Source of the DNA: Neopusillimonas maritima | GTDB taxonomy: Bacteria; Pseudomonadota; Gammaproteobacteria; Burkholderiales; Burkholderiaceae_B | Length of the DNA: 64,000 bases | Reading direction: 5' to 3' | Assembly: GCF_003576595.1 (NCBI RefSeq) | Contig: NZ_NQOU01000005.1 | Span: 124,001 to 188,000 of the forward strand | Part shown: positions 33,209 to 42,823 of the stretch, in pieces | How positions within the stretch are numbered: position 1 is the first letter of the stretch | Layout of the letters: every line of letters starts with the position of its first letter | Notes under the pieces: generated by a model | Databases searched by the model: none | Seen by the model: only the letters and a program-made list of their open reading frames with translations | What the model was told of the DNA's origin: nothing | Position numbers and translations under genes: made by a program

Positions 33209-34053
33209 CGTACCCGCACTGAAGGTGTATCAGGCCCTGACTCAGCCTCGGAGTTCATATTGTTGCCGTTAGCGGAGTTTGAAGTCGGTTCCCAATTCAG
33301 GCTGGCACCTTTGGATCTCGCAAGATAAACCGCCTGATTCCGATTGTGCGCACCCAGGCGCTGATAAACGCTTTCGGTATGTGCCTTGGTCGTTCCGAGT
33401 GAAATATCCAAAATGCGCGCCACCGACTTCAATGCGTGGCCACGCGACAACAATACCAAAACTTCGTATTGACGCCGCGTCAGGCCAAGCAGTTCGGACT
33501 CCTTCGCAACAGCCGCACTCGGTGCTACCGATGAACGCAGAGCAACCGTATTGGAGTGAGCTGCCGAGGCGGCCTTGGGAGCCGGCGACGGTGAAACCAT
33601 TGAAGTGCCTAATCCCGAATGACTGCCATCGATGTGCGTATTGGATAAAGAGTGGTTATCCTGCGCCCCAACTGAACCGACGTTCTGATCCCAGGGGAAA
33701 CACGTGTGCCCGCTTAACACGCGCCGTACGCTGTCGACGAAAACCTCGGCCGGCGCGGCCTGATCAATAAAACCTGATACTTGCCGGGGCAAAGCACTGA
33801 TCGCCGAATAGTCTGGCGTGCTTTCGCTTAGTAAAACCACTTTTTGCGGCAGGAAAGCGCGTAAGCCGGCCGTAACCAGTGATGTGAGCCGCTCGGGCGA
33901 AGCAATGGAAATGAGTAACAGGTCAATTGACTGAGCGGGATCGGGATATCGGTCGAGATCGTGATAGGAAAAGCCCATTAGGCGAACGTTGGGAACCACG
34001 TCGGCCAAAATTTGTATCACGCCGGCCCGAAGCAAGGTGTTGCGGGACACCAC
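33205..34053 (-). CDS. LuxR-type regulator with degenerate receiver domain
   Basis: From the GTG at 34053 the protein has 282 residues. It shows a NarL-like layout: receiver-like domain (1-115), a linker rich in Ser/Ala (115-190), and a LuxR helix-turn-helix (about 195-260; LTRRQYEVLVLLSRGHALKSVARILDIS). The receiver has lost its acidic pocket: the usual DD pair is SR (AVVSRNTLLRAG) and the phosphoacceptor site reads LLLISIASP. It is thus a pseudo-receiver, controlled by something other than phosphorylation. The true start may be an ATC at 34066-34068 after a perfect AAGGAG, which would add 5 residues and complete the first strand (TTIAVVSRN). It is divergent from phosphoketolase, a possible target. 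Confidence 0.8.
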   Translation of the reverse strand: MVSRNTLLRAGVIQILADVVPNVRLMGFSYHDLDRYPDPAQSIDLLLISIASPERLTSLVTAGLRAFLPQKVVLLSESTPDYSAISALPRQVSGFIDQAAPAEVFVDSVRRVLSGHTCFPWDQNVGSVGAQDNHSLSNTHIDGSHSGLGTSMVSPSPAPKAASAAHSNTVALRSSVAPSAAVAKESELLGLTRRQYEVLVLLSRGHALKSVARILDISLGTTKAHTESVYQRLGAHNRNQAVYLARSKGASLNWEPTSNSANGNNMNSEAESGPDTPSVRVR

Positions 34054-34259
34054 GGCGATGGTAGTGATGAGAAACTCCTTTACGCCTTTGTTCTGGCTAC
34101 GATAACGTTGATGGGCGGATAATTAAAACTATGTATGCAAAAGTAAAATTCAGTTTCAAATATCATAAAGAAATGTGAATATGATGGCAATACTGTGTTA
34201 CCCGTCATCTGCTATGGGTGCACTTTTTTTCCCGCACTTTAATTCATAAGGGGACAGTC

Positions 34260-36674
34260 ATGGGCGACCCAGAAAATTCCATGGCACATACAAAAACACA
34301 CGATAACAGTCTTGCGCCAAGCGAAATTCGTCGAATAGACGCCTTTTGGCGCGCTTGCAATTATCTTTGCGCAGGAATGATCTATTTACGGGATAACCCT
34401 TTACTGCGGGAACCGTTGCAACCAGACCACATAAAAAAGCGATTATTGGGTCATTGGGGCTCGAGTCCCGGACAAACTTTTATTTGGGCGCATCTGAACA
34501 GAGTTATTCAACTGAATGAACTCAATATGATTTATCTGTCGGGGCCAGGGCATGGTGCACCGGCGGTACTTGCGAATGCCTATCTTGAGGGGAGCTTTAG
34601 TGCCATTCACCCCGAGGTATCGCTTAACGCAAGCGGTATGTTGGAACTCTTCCGTTCATTTTCGTTTCCGGGGAAATTGGGCAGCCATTGCACGCCGGAA
34701 ATTCCTGGGTCGATTCATGAAGGCGGAGAGTTGGGCTATGTGCTGTCTCATGCATTTGGTGCAGCCTTTGATAATCCCGACCTTATTGTTACCGCAGTGG
34801 TTGGCGATGGTGAGGCGGAAACCGGTCCGCTTGCCACGGCCTGGCACAGCAATAAGTTTTTGAATCCCATCCGTGATGGCGCCGTTTTGCCTATTTTGCA
34901 TCTGAACGGATACAAAATTGCCAATCCCACTATTCTTGCCCGCATTGGTAACGACGAGCTTACCCATTTAATGAAGGGGTACGGCTGGACACCGTTCTTT
35001 GTTGAAGGTGACGACCCGGTTGAAATGCATAAAAAAATGGCCGGCGTGCTAGACCAATGCATTGCAGCCATAAGAAAAATTCAACACCACGCAAAAGCAA
35101 CAAACTCCCCGCAACGCGCGATATGGCCAATGATCGTCTTGCGCACGCCAAAAGGCTGGACGGGCCCCGATACGTTCAATCATCATCAAATTGAAGGGAC
35201 ATGGCGTTCGCACCAAGTGCCACTGGCCGATGTGCGCCAAGATCCAGCACAGTTAAAACTGCTCGAAGACTGGATGCGAAGCTATGATCCCGCCTCATTG
35301 TTCGACAGTAACGGGGCTTTGTTACCAGCGATGCAAGCAGCAATGCCCCCACCCGCCCTGCGCATGAGTGCAAACATGCATGCCAATGGCGGGCGATTGC
35401 GGATGCCACTATTCATGCCGGACTTTAAGGAATATGGCGTTACAGTCGATCGCCCCGCCGTCATGCGTGTTTCACCTACCGCTGTTCTGGCCGCTTTCCT
35501 GCGCGACATCATGCAACGTAACCCTAATAACTTTCGTTTGTTCAGCCCGGATGAGAATGCTTCGAACAAACTTGATGGGGTTTATGAAGTAACCGGAAAA
35601 ACGTGGCTGGCAGATCGATATGCCTCAGATGACGATGGTGGCCATTTGTGCGCCGACGGTCGTGTCATGGAAATGCTCAGTGAACATACTTTGGAAGGCT
35701 GGCTCGAGGGCTATCTTTTAACCGGGCGACACGGCCTGTTCAACACCTATGAAGCCTTCGCCCATATTGTTGACTCCATGGTCAGTCAGCACGCGAAGTG
35801 GTTGGACAAATCACGTTTGGAAGCGCGCTGGCGCGCACCCATTTCTTCGTTGAACATCCTTTTGTCGTCATTGGTGTGGCGCCAGGATCATAACGGTTTT
35901 ACGCATCAAGACCCGGGGTTTCTCGACGTGATAAGCAATAAAAGCGGTGACGTTACGCGAATTTATTTGCCGCCCGACGCCAACTGTCTGCTAAGTGTGG
36001 CAGATCACTGCCTGCGCAGTGTGAACTACGTTAATGTCATCGTGGCCGACAAACAACCTCATTTGTCTTACTTAGGCATTGAAGAAGCGGCAACACATTG
36101 CGCCAAAGGCATTGGCATCTGGCCGTGGGCAAGCAGCGATGAAGGCCGGGAACCTGACGTCGTCATCGCCTGTGCGGGGGATATTGTGACTGCGGAGGCG
36201 TTGGCTGCGGTTGCCTTGCTGCGAACCCATGTTCCCGATCTGAAAATCAGATTTGTGAATGTGGTCGATTTATATCGCTTGCCACCCGACACCGATCATC
36301 CGCATGGCATGACCCATTCAGATTTCGATGCTCTTTTTACACGTAACAAACCGGTTATTTTCAGCTTTCACGGTTATCCCTGGTTAATTCATCGCTTCAT
36401 TTATCGCCGGCATAATCATGCCAATTTCCACGTGCGTGGCTATCGCGAAAAAGGCAACATTAATACACCGCTGGAATTGGCTATCATGAATCAGATAGAC
36501 CGCTATCATCTGGCTATGGATGTGCTGAACTACGTACCACGCTTGCAGAATCAAACTTCACACTTTAAAGAGTGGCTTAAAGGGTGCCTGATCGATAGCG
36601 TAAACTACGCGCACACAGAAGGAACCGATCGGCCCGAAATATCAGGCTGGACATGGCCGGAGCGCAAAGTTTGA
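34260..36674 (+). CDS. xfp: Xylulose-5-phosphate/fructose-6-phosphate phosphoketolase
   Basis: The start at 34260 follows AAGGGGACAGTC and gives 804 residues, the usual length; a GTG at 34218 adds only leader sequence. The thiamine diphosphate enzyme splits xylulose 5-phosphate or fructose 6-phosphate with phosphate into acetyl phosphate plus an aldose phosphate. Visible segments are [34 protein letters not shown], the ThDP motif [19 protein letters not shown], and [13 protein letters not shown]. The 206-base upstream region contains a TTGAT half-site (34108-34112) and TAAAAT (34144-34149), spaced like the FNR sites in front of hsp20 and usp here. Confidence 0.95.
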   Translation: MGDPENSMAHTKTHDNSLAPSEIRRIDAFWRACNYLCAGMIYLRDNPLLREPLQPDHIKKRLLGHWGSSPGQTFIWAHLNRVIQLNELNMIYLSGPGHGAPAVLANAYLEGSFSAIHPEVSLNASGMLELFRSFSFPGKLGSHCTPEIPGSIHEGGELGYVLSHAFGAAFDNPDLIVTAVVGDGEAETGPLATAWHSNKFLNPIRDGAVLPILHLNGYKIANPTILARIGNDELTHLMKGYGWTPFFVEGDDPVEMHKKMAGVLDQCIAAIRKIQHHAKATNSPQRAIWPMIVLRTPKGWTGPDTFNHHQIEGTWRSHQVPLADVRQDPAQLKLLEDWMRSYDPASLFDSNGALLPAMQAAMPPPALRMSANMHANGGRLRMPLFMPDFKEYGVTVDRPAVMRVSPTAVLAAFLRDIMQRNPNNFRLFSPDENASNKLDGVYEVTGKTWLADRYASDDDGGHLCADGRVMEMLSEHTLEGWLEGYLLTGRHGLFNTYEAFAHIVDSMVSQHAKWLDKSRLEARWRAPISSLNILLSSLVWRQDHNGFTHQDPGFLDVISNKSGDVTRIYLPPDANCLLSVADHCLRSVNYVNVIVADKQPHLSYLGIEEAATHCAKGIGIWPWASSDEGREPDVVIACAGDIVTAEALAAVALLRTHVPDLKIRFVNVVDLYRLPPDTDHPHGMTHSDFDALFTRNKPVIFSFHGYPWLIHRFIYRRHNHANFHVRGYREKGNINTPLELAIMNQIDRYHLAMDVLNYVPRLQNQTSHFKEWLKGCLIDSVNYAHTEGTDRPEISGWTWPERKV

Positions 36675-37834
36675 GTACATTTTTGGTTTGGTTGATGGCG
36701 ACCGCCATTGGGGGAGCGGTAGCCAGTAATTATTATGCTCAACCCCTGCTGGATTCGATTGCAACAGAATATAGCGTCTCGTATGGCGCGGTTGGCATTA
36801 TCGTTACCGTCGCACAAATTGGTTACGGTATCGGTTTGTTATTGCTGGTTCCATTAGGCGATAAATTTGAGAAACGCAATCTCATTTGCATCATGACTCT
36901 GATTTCAGCCTCGGGGTTGCTCATTAGCGGCCTGTCACCCTCTTTACCATTTCTTTTATTGGGTACGGGCATCACCGCCCTGTTTTCCGTCGTCACCCAG
37001 CTACTGATTCCTTTCGGTGCTCAGTTGGCACGCCCCGAAATGCGCGGCCGTATCGTCGGCGTGCTCATGAGCGGCTTGTTAATGGGCATCCTGCTTGGGC
37101 GTAGTGTCTCGGGCGGCTTATCTGCGTTTGGAAGCTGGCGAATTGTCTATTTTGTTGCCGCGGTATTCATGAGCCTGGTTGCGTTGCTGCTGTGGAAGTT
37201 ATTGCCGCAACATCGCAACGAGAAGCAGGTTTCGTACGCTGAACTATTACTATCGGTGGGGCGACTTTTCGCCCAAGAGCCGGTTTTACGGTCTCGTTCC
37301 GTGATGGGCGCATTGTCGTTTGGTTTGTTTGCCTTGTTTTGGACACCACTTTCTTTCCTGCTCAGCGCCCCACCCTACGAATATTCCAATGCCGTTATTG
37401 GTTTATTTGGTTTAACCGGCGCGGCCGGCGCAATTTCGGCGGGCTGGGCAGGCCGCCTGGCCGATAAAGGAAGGTCGAATTTAGCTGTTATCCTGGGTTT
37501 GGTCATTATGCTGGGCTCATGGATTCCCCTTGGTTTTTCTCCTGTCTCCGTTATTGCGTTAGTTGTAGGTGTTATTTTTCTTGATTTTGCCGTGCAGTTG
37601 GTACATGTAAGCAATATGAACACAATTATTAAATTGCACCCTGAACAACGCAGCCGACTGAACGCCGGCTATATGACGGCTTACTTCGTCGGTGGGGCAA
37701 GCGGTTCGTTCATCGCCGCGCATATTTATGAAGATTACGGCTGGTTGGGCATCACCTTAACCGGATTCGGCCTATCGCTATTAGCGCTAACGCTTGGCCT
37801 GAACGGTCTTCATCGGGAAAAGCGCAGCGCCTGA
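36653..37834 (+). CDS. MFS transporter, drug/sugar efflux type
   Basis: A 393-residue protein with twelve predicted membrane segments and the MFS motif A region [16 protein letters not shown] after segment 2 (about residue 68). A second-half repeat, [16 protein letters not shown], marks the 6+6 duplication. It resembles DHA1-type exporters. The ATG at 36653 lies inside the end of xfp (22-base overlap); a TTG at 36671 with GGAG upstream is an alternative start. The last 25 bases overlap copA in convergent orientation. The substrate is unknown. Confidence 0.85.
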   Translation: MAGAQSLSTFLVWLMATAIGGAVASNYYAQPLLDSIATEYSVSYGAVGIIVTVAQIGYGIGLLLLVPLGDKFEKRNLICIMTLISASGLLISGLSPSLPFLLLGTGITALFSVVTQLLIPFGAQLARPEMRGRIVGVLMSGLLMGILLGRSVSGGLSAFGSWRIVYFVAAVFMSLVALLLWKLLPQHRNEKQVSYAELLLSVGRLFAQEPVLRSRSVMGALSFGLFALFWTPLSFLLSAPPYEYSNAVIGLFGLTGAAGAISAGWAGRLADKGRSNLAVILGLVIMLGSWIPLGFSPVSVIALVVGVIFLDFAVQLVHVSNMNTIIKLHPEQRSRLNAGYMTAYFVGGASGSFIAAHIYEDYGWLGITLTGFGLSLLALTLGLNGLHREKRSA

Positions 37835-40065
37835 AAACGGCGCAAGCGCAACGCATTCGACACTACAAATACGCTCGACAAAGCCATTGCGCCTGCTGCA
37901 AATACAGGGGAAAGCAAGATACCATAGGCCGGGTACAATACCCCCGCCGCCACGGGCACCAACGCAGCGTTATAGACAAAAGCCCAGAACAAGTTTTGCC
38001 GGATATTACGCATCGTGGCCTTGGAAAGTGCGATGGCATCGGGTACACCCATCAAATCGCCCGACATCAATACGACATCGGCTGCTTCCATGGCAACATC
38101 TGTGCCGGTCCCAATAGCAATCCCAACCTGCGCCTGGGCCAAGGCCGGTGCGTCGTTAATGCCGTCGCCAACGAACGCTACTGAACCATACTGCTCAAAA
38201 AGACGGCTGACAGCGTGAACCTTGCCGTCGGGTAAAACTTCCGCCACCACCTCGTCAATACTCAACTGGCGGGCAATTGCCTCAGCCGTGCGCTGGTTGT
38301 CGCCGGTAATCATGGCAACTTTCAACCCTAGCTGATGTAAAGCCGCAATGGCTTGCACAGTGTTCTCTTTCAAAGGATCGGCAACGGCGATAATGGCCGC
38401 CAAACGGCCATCTATTGAGGCATACATGGGTGTTTTACCCTCATTACCCAGTTTTTGCGCCGTCTCATTGAAAATACTCACATCCAACCCAAGCTTCTGC
38501 ATGAAGCGATCGGCACCCACCGCCACCTTCATACCATTGGCTTGTGCCTGAACGCCATAGCCCGTCACGGATTCAAATTCCGTCAAATCGGGTAAGGACA
38601 ATGACTTGTTCTTTGCTGCAGTGACAATAGCCTGCGCAATAGGGTGTTCTGAGCGCGATTCAACCGCCGCTACAAGGGCCAATACGTTTTCTTCGTTGAA
38701 CTCATCTGCCACTACCAGGTCCGTTAAAACAGGTTTTCCCTGGGTCAGCGTGCCGGTTTTGTCCACCGCCACAACTTTCACGTCACGCAGCAGTTGCAAT
38801 GCCTCGCCTTTACGAAACAACACACCAATTTGGGCGCCGCGCCCCGTTCCCACCATAATTGACGTTGGCGTAGCCAGGCCCATTGCGCACGGGCAGGCAA
38901 TAATTAAAACCGCTACTGCATTCACCACAGCAAACGTAAGCGCCGGGCTGGGACCCCAAACGAACCAGATAACAAAAGTGAGCATGGCAATGCCCATGAC
39001 GACAGGCACAAACCATAAATTGACGCGATCAACCAGCGCCTGAATGGGCAATTTTGCACCTTGCGCCTGCTGCACCATATGAATAATTTGTGCCAGTACG
39101 GTGTCTTTTCCAACGCTGACAGCCTGTACGCGTAATGCACCGGTCTGGTTCACCGTCCCCCCAACAACCTGAGTGTCGATGGATTTTTCAACCGGTACGG
39201 GCTCCCCGCTAATCATCGATTCATCAACAAAGCTATGCCCGTCTAGTACTTTGCCATCCACCGGAATACGTTCACCCGGGCGAATTTCCAGGGTGTCCCC
39301 CACCTGGACTTGGTCAATTGGTAGATCGGTAATGGTTCCGTTGCGCACAACCCGTGCGGTTTTGGCTTGCAAGCCCATTAAGTGTCGAATCGCCTGGGAC
39401 GTGTTGCCTTTGGCGCGAGCCTCAAGGAAGCGTCCAAGTAAAATCAGCGTAACAATAACCGCCGCCGCTTCGAAATAAACGTTCACCGTTCCATCAGGTA
39501 ACAGCGAAGGCATAAATGTGGCCACCACGGAATAAAGATAGGCTGCGGCCGTACCAACAGCCACCAATGAATTCATATCGGGTGCGGCCTTAAGCAAAGC
39601 CGGCACGCCTAATAGATAAAAATGACGACCCGGCCCAACCAACACGGCGGTTGTAAGCACAAACTGAAGGAGCCAGCTATTTTGCGTGCCGATGGTGTTT
39701 GCGACCCAGTGGTGAAACGCCGGCACCAAATGTGCCCCCATTTCCAGAATGAATACCGGCAAGGTGAGCAATAAAGCAACCCACAGTTGCATGCGCAAGT
39801 GCGCCACTTCCGCCTGCTGCCGATCTGCCAAATGATCGTCCCCTCCTTCCGACACGACCGCGGCCTGATAGCCCACTTTTTGAATCGCCTGAATGGCTTG
39901 CTGAACCAATGACGCATCGGTTACGTCGATTTCGGCCCGTTCCGTTGCCAAATTAACATTCGCCTGTTCGACTCCGGGTAGTTTTTTCAGGACACGTTCA
40001 ACACGACCCACGCACGAAGCACAAGTCATGCCCTGCACGGACAAGCTGATATGACTGGATTTCAT
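37810..40065 (-). CDS. copA: Copper(I)-exporting P1B-type ATPase CopA
   Basis: The start at 40065 gives 751 residues and follows GCGAGGTTTCCC on the minus strand; upstream in-frame starts lie in the promoter. It has one N-terminal heavy-metal domain (GMTCASC, C15/C18), the transmembrane CPC motif in [13 protein letters not shown] (391-393), phosphorylated D435 in [21 protein letters not shown] and [12 protein letters not shown]. It pumps Cu(I) from the cytoplasm. The promoter in front is a textbook CueR type, and CueR and CopZ are encoded 4 kb away. It overlaps the MFS gene by 25 bases at the 3' ends. Confidence 0.95.
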   Translation of the reverse strand: MKSSHISLSVQGMTCASCVGRVERVLKKLPGVEQANVNLATERAEIDVTDASLVQQAIQAIQKVGYQAAVVSEGGDDHLADRQQAEVAHLRMQLWVALLLTLPVFILEMGAHLVPAFHHWVANTIGTQNSWLLQFVLTTAVLVGPGRHFYLLGVPALLKAAPDMNSLVAVGTAAAYLYSVVATFMPSLLPDGTVNVYFEAAAVIVTLILLGRFLEARAKGNTSQAIRHLMGLQAKTARVVRNGTITDLPIDQVQVGDTLEIRPGERIPVDGKVLDGHSFVDESMISGEPVPVEKSIDTQVVGGTVNQTGALRVQAVSVGKDTVLAQIIHMVQQAQGAKLPIQALVDRVNLWFVPVVMGIAMLTFVIWFVWGPSPALTFAVVNAVAVLIIACPCAMGLATPTSIMVGTGRGAQIGVLFRKGEALQLLRDVKVVAVDKTGTLTQGKPVLTDLVVADEFNEENVLALVAAVESRSEHPIAQAIVTAAKNKSLSLPDLTEFESVTGYGVQAQANGMKVAVGADRFMQKLGLDVSIFNETAQKLGNEGKTPMYASIDGRLAAIIAVADPLKENTVQAIAALHQLGLKVAMITGDNQRTAEAIARQLSIDEVVAEVLPDGKVHAVSRLFEQYGSVAFVGDGINDAPALAQAQVGIAIGTGTDVAMEAADVVLMSGDLMGVPDAIALSKATMRNIRQNLFWAFVYNAALVPVAAGVLYPAYGILLSPVFAAGAMALSSVFVVSNALRLRRFQALRFSR

Positions 40066-40103
40066 GGGAAACCTCGCAACAAACCAATAGAAGAGATTTG
40101 ACC

Positions 40104-40134
40104 AGAATAAACCTTCCCATTGTGACAAGGTCAA
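40104..40134 (-). promoter_or_regulatory. CueR-type promoter of copA
   Basis: On the minus strand, TTGACC (40134-40129) and TATTCT (40109-40104) are separated by exactly 19 bases, the overlong spacer typical of MerR-family promoters. The spacer holds the dyad ACCTTGTCACAATGGGAAGGT (40131 to 40111), whose ACCTT...AAGGT ends match known CueR sites. Transcription would start about 32 bases before the copA ATG. The minus-35 lies 4 bases from the stop of the DUF2474 gene. Confidence 0.85.
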
Positions 40135-40137
40135 GCG

Positions 40138-40272
40138 TCAGGTTGTCATACCGATACTGCTCATAATCCAACGCAGAACCAAAGCGAAAACCGTTAACGC
40201 CGCAACCCCGCCGAACCACAACGCCACCAGCCACCCCAACCGTTTAAGCCATGGTTTACGCGCGTCTGACAT
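40138..40272 (-). CDS. DUF2474-type small membrane protein downstream of cydAB
   Basis: A 44-residue protein read on the minus strand from the ATG at 40272 to the TGA at 40138. It begins MSDARKPWLKRLGWLVAL, has one membrane segment (about residues 14-33) and ends RWIMSSIGMTT. The KPWLKRLGW start, single helix and end with an MSSxGMT-like tail match the DUF2474 family, short proteins encoded directly after cydAB/cioAB. By analogy with CydX they may stabilise the bd oxidase, but this is unproven. It begins 25 bases after the cydB stop on the same strand. Confidence 0.8.
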   Translation of the reverse strand: MSDARKPWLKRLGWLVALWFGGVAALTVFALVLRWIMSSIGMTT

Positions 40273-40297
40273 CTTTATTCATTCCGGACTGATAACG

Positions 40298-41305
40298 TTA
40301 GTGATAACCATCGCCTGGCCTTACTTTGCCCCGAAAAACATAATACGACCATGCCGTATACATAAGAATAAGTGGAATAATAAGCAACGCTCCCACAAGC
40401 GCAAAACCTTGGCTTTGCGGTGGCGCGGCCGCATCCCAAATGGTGATGTCAGGCGGGATGATGTATGGCCAAACGCTGATACCCAGACCGCTATAACCCA
40501 GAAATACCAGGCACAAGGTGAGCAGAAAAGGCCCTGCATGAGGCTGTTGCCCCAGTTGCCGCCAAGTAGCCCACGTCGCCAGCAAAACCAGAACCGGAAC
40601 CGGCATGAAGTAAAACAGGTTGGGCACAGCGAACCATCGATCGGCGATTTCGGGATGGCTAAGCGGTGTCCAGAGGCTGATTAGGCCAATGACCGCCAAC
40701 ACGGTAAGCAGGAGTGGCCGCGCAACGCGAATCATGTTTTCCTGCAACTTGCCGTCTGTTTTGAAAATCAGCCAGGTGCATCCCAGAAGCGCATAGGCAA
40801 TAACCAGGCCGATTCCGGTAAATACGCTAAATGGTTTCAGCCATTCAAGTGCACCACCGGAATACGTGCGCTCAACCACGTGAACACCATCAATAAAACC
40901 ACCCAACGTGACGCCTTGGAAAAAAGCCGCACATATCGACCCGGCAATAAAACCTTTGTCCCACCAGTGCCTTCTTCTTTCAGATGCCTTGAATCGGAAC
41001 TCAAACGCCACGCCACGAAAAACCAGCCCTAAAAGCATGAATATCAGTGGCAACATGAAGGCATCAAGAATGACTGAATACGCCAGTGGAAACGCCGCCA
41101 GCAAGCCTGCCCCGCCCAAAACCAGCCAGGTTTCGTTGCCGTCCCAAACCGGTGCCACCGTATTCATCATGACATCGCGATCGGTTTTGTCTGGAAAAAA
41201 CGGAAACAAGATGCCGATACCGAGATCGAAACCATCAAGCACCACATACATGAAAACGCCAAACAGAATAATAATGGCCCACAACAAAGGTAAGTCGATA
41301 CCCAT
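40298..41305 (-). CDS. cydB: Cytochrome bd ubiquinol oxidase subunit II
   Basis: The 335-residue membrane subunit has eight or nine membrane segments and the CydB N-terminus LWAIIILFGVFMYVVLDGFDLGIG followed by VAPVWDGNETWLVLGGAGLLAAFP, the most conserved stretch of the family. It pairs with CydA in a quinol oxidase that reduces oxygen without pumping protons and works at low oxygen or when copper/haem oxidases fail. Its ATG overlaps the cydA stop by 1 base (TAATG), and the small DUF2474 protein follows. Confidence 0.95.
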   Translation of the reverse strand: MGIDLPLLWAIIILFGVFMYVVLDGFDLGIGILFPFFPDKTDRDVMMNTVAPVWDGNETWLVLGGAGLLAAFPLAYSVILDAFMLPLIFMLLGLVFRGVAFEFRFKASERRRHWWDKGFIAGSICAAFFQGVTLGGFIDGVHVVERTYSGGALEWLKPFSVFTGIGLVIAYALLGCTWLIFKTDGKLQENMIRVARPLLLTVLAVIGLISLWTPLSHPEIADRWFAVPNLFYFMPVPVLVLLATWATWRQLGQQPHAGPFLLTLCLVFLGYSGLGISVWPYIIPPDITIWDAAAPPQSQGFALVGALLIIPLILMYTAWSYYVFRGKVRPGDGYH

Positions 41306-42735
41306 TACTGGTCTCCGAAATGTGTGGAACGGTCATGCATCGCCGCCGATATCGGGCGCCGTGCGGTGGCAACCGGTTCTCCCGGCGACCCGGCGTCAGA
41401 CGGCTCAGGCTTGGGTTCGTAGGGCTGCGGCCCTTTTGCAATGAGCTTTAACATGTACACAATGCCCGCGCCGAACACGAAAAAATACACCACTACAAAA
41501 AGCGCCAACGTCACGCCAAGTTCAATGGCCCCGTGAGGTGATACCGCGTCGGCCGTTCTCATGACGTTATAAACAACCCATGGCTGACGCCCTGTTTCCG
41601 TCGTGAACCAGCCCGCAAGAATGGCAATCAACCCGGCCGGCCCCATGACAAGAGCGGCCTTATGCAAACGGGATGACTCGTACAGGCGCCCTCTCCATCG
41701 CGCCCAGTTCGCCCACACCGCCAAGGCGATCATCAGTAGCCCCAGGCCGACCATTACCCGGAAGGACCAGAACACAATCGGCACGAAAGGACGGTCTTCA
41801 GGAGGAAACTCTTTAAGGCTTTTGAACTGACCTTCCCATGAATGAGTAAGAATCAAACTCCCCAGGTGTGGAATCTCGAGAGCGAAACGATTGCGCTCCT
41901 CCTCCATATCGGGCCAGCCGAACACAACCAGCGGCACGCCTTCACCCGGCTTGTTCTCCCAATGCCCTTCAATAGCGGCCAGCTTGGCCGGCTGGTGCTC
42001 AAGCGTATTTAAACCGTGTTGATCACCGACCAGTGCCTGGATGGGCGCCACCAGCAAAAGCATGCCCATCGCCATGGAAAACATTTTCTTCACCGCCGCC
42101 GATTTGTTACCTTTCAGAAAGTGCCAGGCTGCCGAGGCGCCGACAAACAACGCAGTTGCAAGAAATGCGGCCAGCACCATGTGCGTGAGGCGATAGGGAA
42201 ATGAAGGGTTGAAAATGACTGCCAGCCAGTCTACGGGAATGACACGGCCATCAACAATTTCATAACCGGCCGGCGTTTGCATCCAACTGTTGGAAGCAAG
42301 AATCCAGGTTGAGGAAATTAAGGTGCCCAGCGCCACCATAATAGTGGAGAAAAAATGCAGGCCAGGCCCGACGCGGTTCCAGCCGAACAGCATGACACCC
42401 AGAAACCCGGCCTCCAGGAAGAAAGCCGTAAGCACCTCGTAAGCCAACAACGGACCGGTAATACTTCCGGCAAAGTCGGAGAAAAAGCTCCAGTTTGTGC
42501 CGAACTGATACGCCATAACCAGGCCCGACACGACACCCATCCCGAAATTAACCGAGAAGATTTTGATCCAGAAGTGGTAGAGATCGCGATACAGCGGGTT
42601 GCGGGTTTTCAGCCACAGCCCTTCCAATACCGCTAAATAGCTGGCCAGGCCAATGGTAATGGCGGGAAAGATAATGTGAAAAGATATCGTGAAAGCAAAT
42701 TGAATCCGGGCCAGCAATAACGCATCGATATCCAT
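41305..42735 (-). CDS. cydA: Cytochrome bd ubiquinol oxidase subunit I (short Q-loop, CioA type)
   Basis: The 476-residue haem-bearing subunit starts with LLARIQFAFTISFHIIFPA, where H20 is the expected haem ligand, and continues with GVVSGLVMAYQFGTNW and the GWFTTETGRQPW quinol-loop end. It is shorter than E. coli CydA (522 residues) because the extended C-terminal part of the Q-loop is missing, as in cyanide-insensitive oxidases (CioA). The C-terminal tail is charged and proline-rich. A good ribosome site (CTGGAGTGTGAG) precedes the start. It heads cydA-cydB-DUF2474, just upstream of copA on the same strand. Confidence 0.95.
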   Translation of the reverse strand: MDIDALLLARIQFAFTISFHIIFPAITIGLASYLAVLEGLWLKTRNPLYRDLYHFWIKIFSVNFGMGVVSGLVMAYQFGTNWSFFSDFAGSITGPLLAYEVLTAFFLEAGFLGVMLFGWNRVGPGLHFFSTIMVALGTLISSTWILASNSWMQTPAGYEIVDGRVIPVDWLAVIFNPSFPYRLTHMVLAAFLATALFVGASAAWHFLKGNKSAAVKKMFSMAMGMLLLVAPIQALVGDQHGLNTLEHQPAKLAAIEGHWENKPGEGVPLVVFGWPDMEEERNRFALEIPHLGSLILTHSWEGQFKSLKEFPPEDRPFVPIVFWSFRVMVGLGLLMIALAVWANWARWRGRLYESSRLHKAALVMGPAGLIAILAGWFTTETGRQPWVVYNVMRTADAVSPHGAIELGVTLALFVVVYFFVFGAGIVYMLKLIAKGPQPYEPKPEPSDAGSPGEPVATARRPISAAMHDRSTHFGDQ

Positions 42736-42823
42736 CTCACACTCCAGGTTCCATCAAATAGCGGGCTTCACTTTAACCCATTTTAGCGGTGCCTTTATAC
42801 CTTAACGTACCTGACAAATGCCG

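Noticed and set aside
38606-39043. A 145-residue open frame antisense to copA
   Set aside because: Low-complexity serine/threonine-rich translation in the shadow of a long certain gene.
40104-40134. A normal sigma-70 promoter for copA with 17-base spacing
   Set aside because: No hexamer pair at 16-18 bases fits; only the 19-base MerR-type arrangement gives good hexamers and the dyad.
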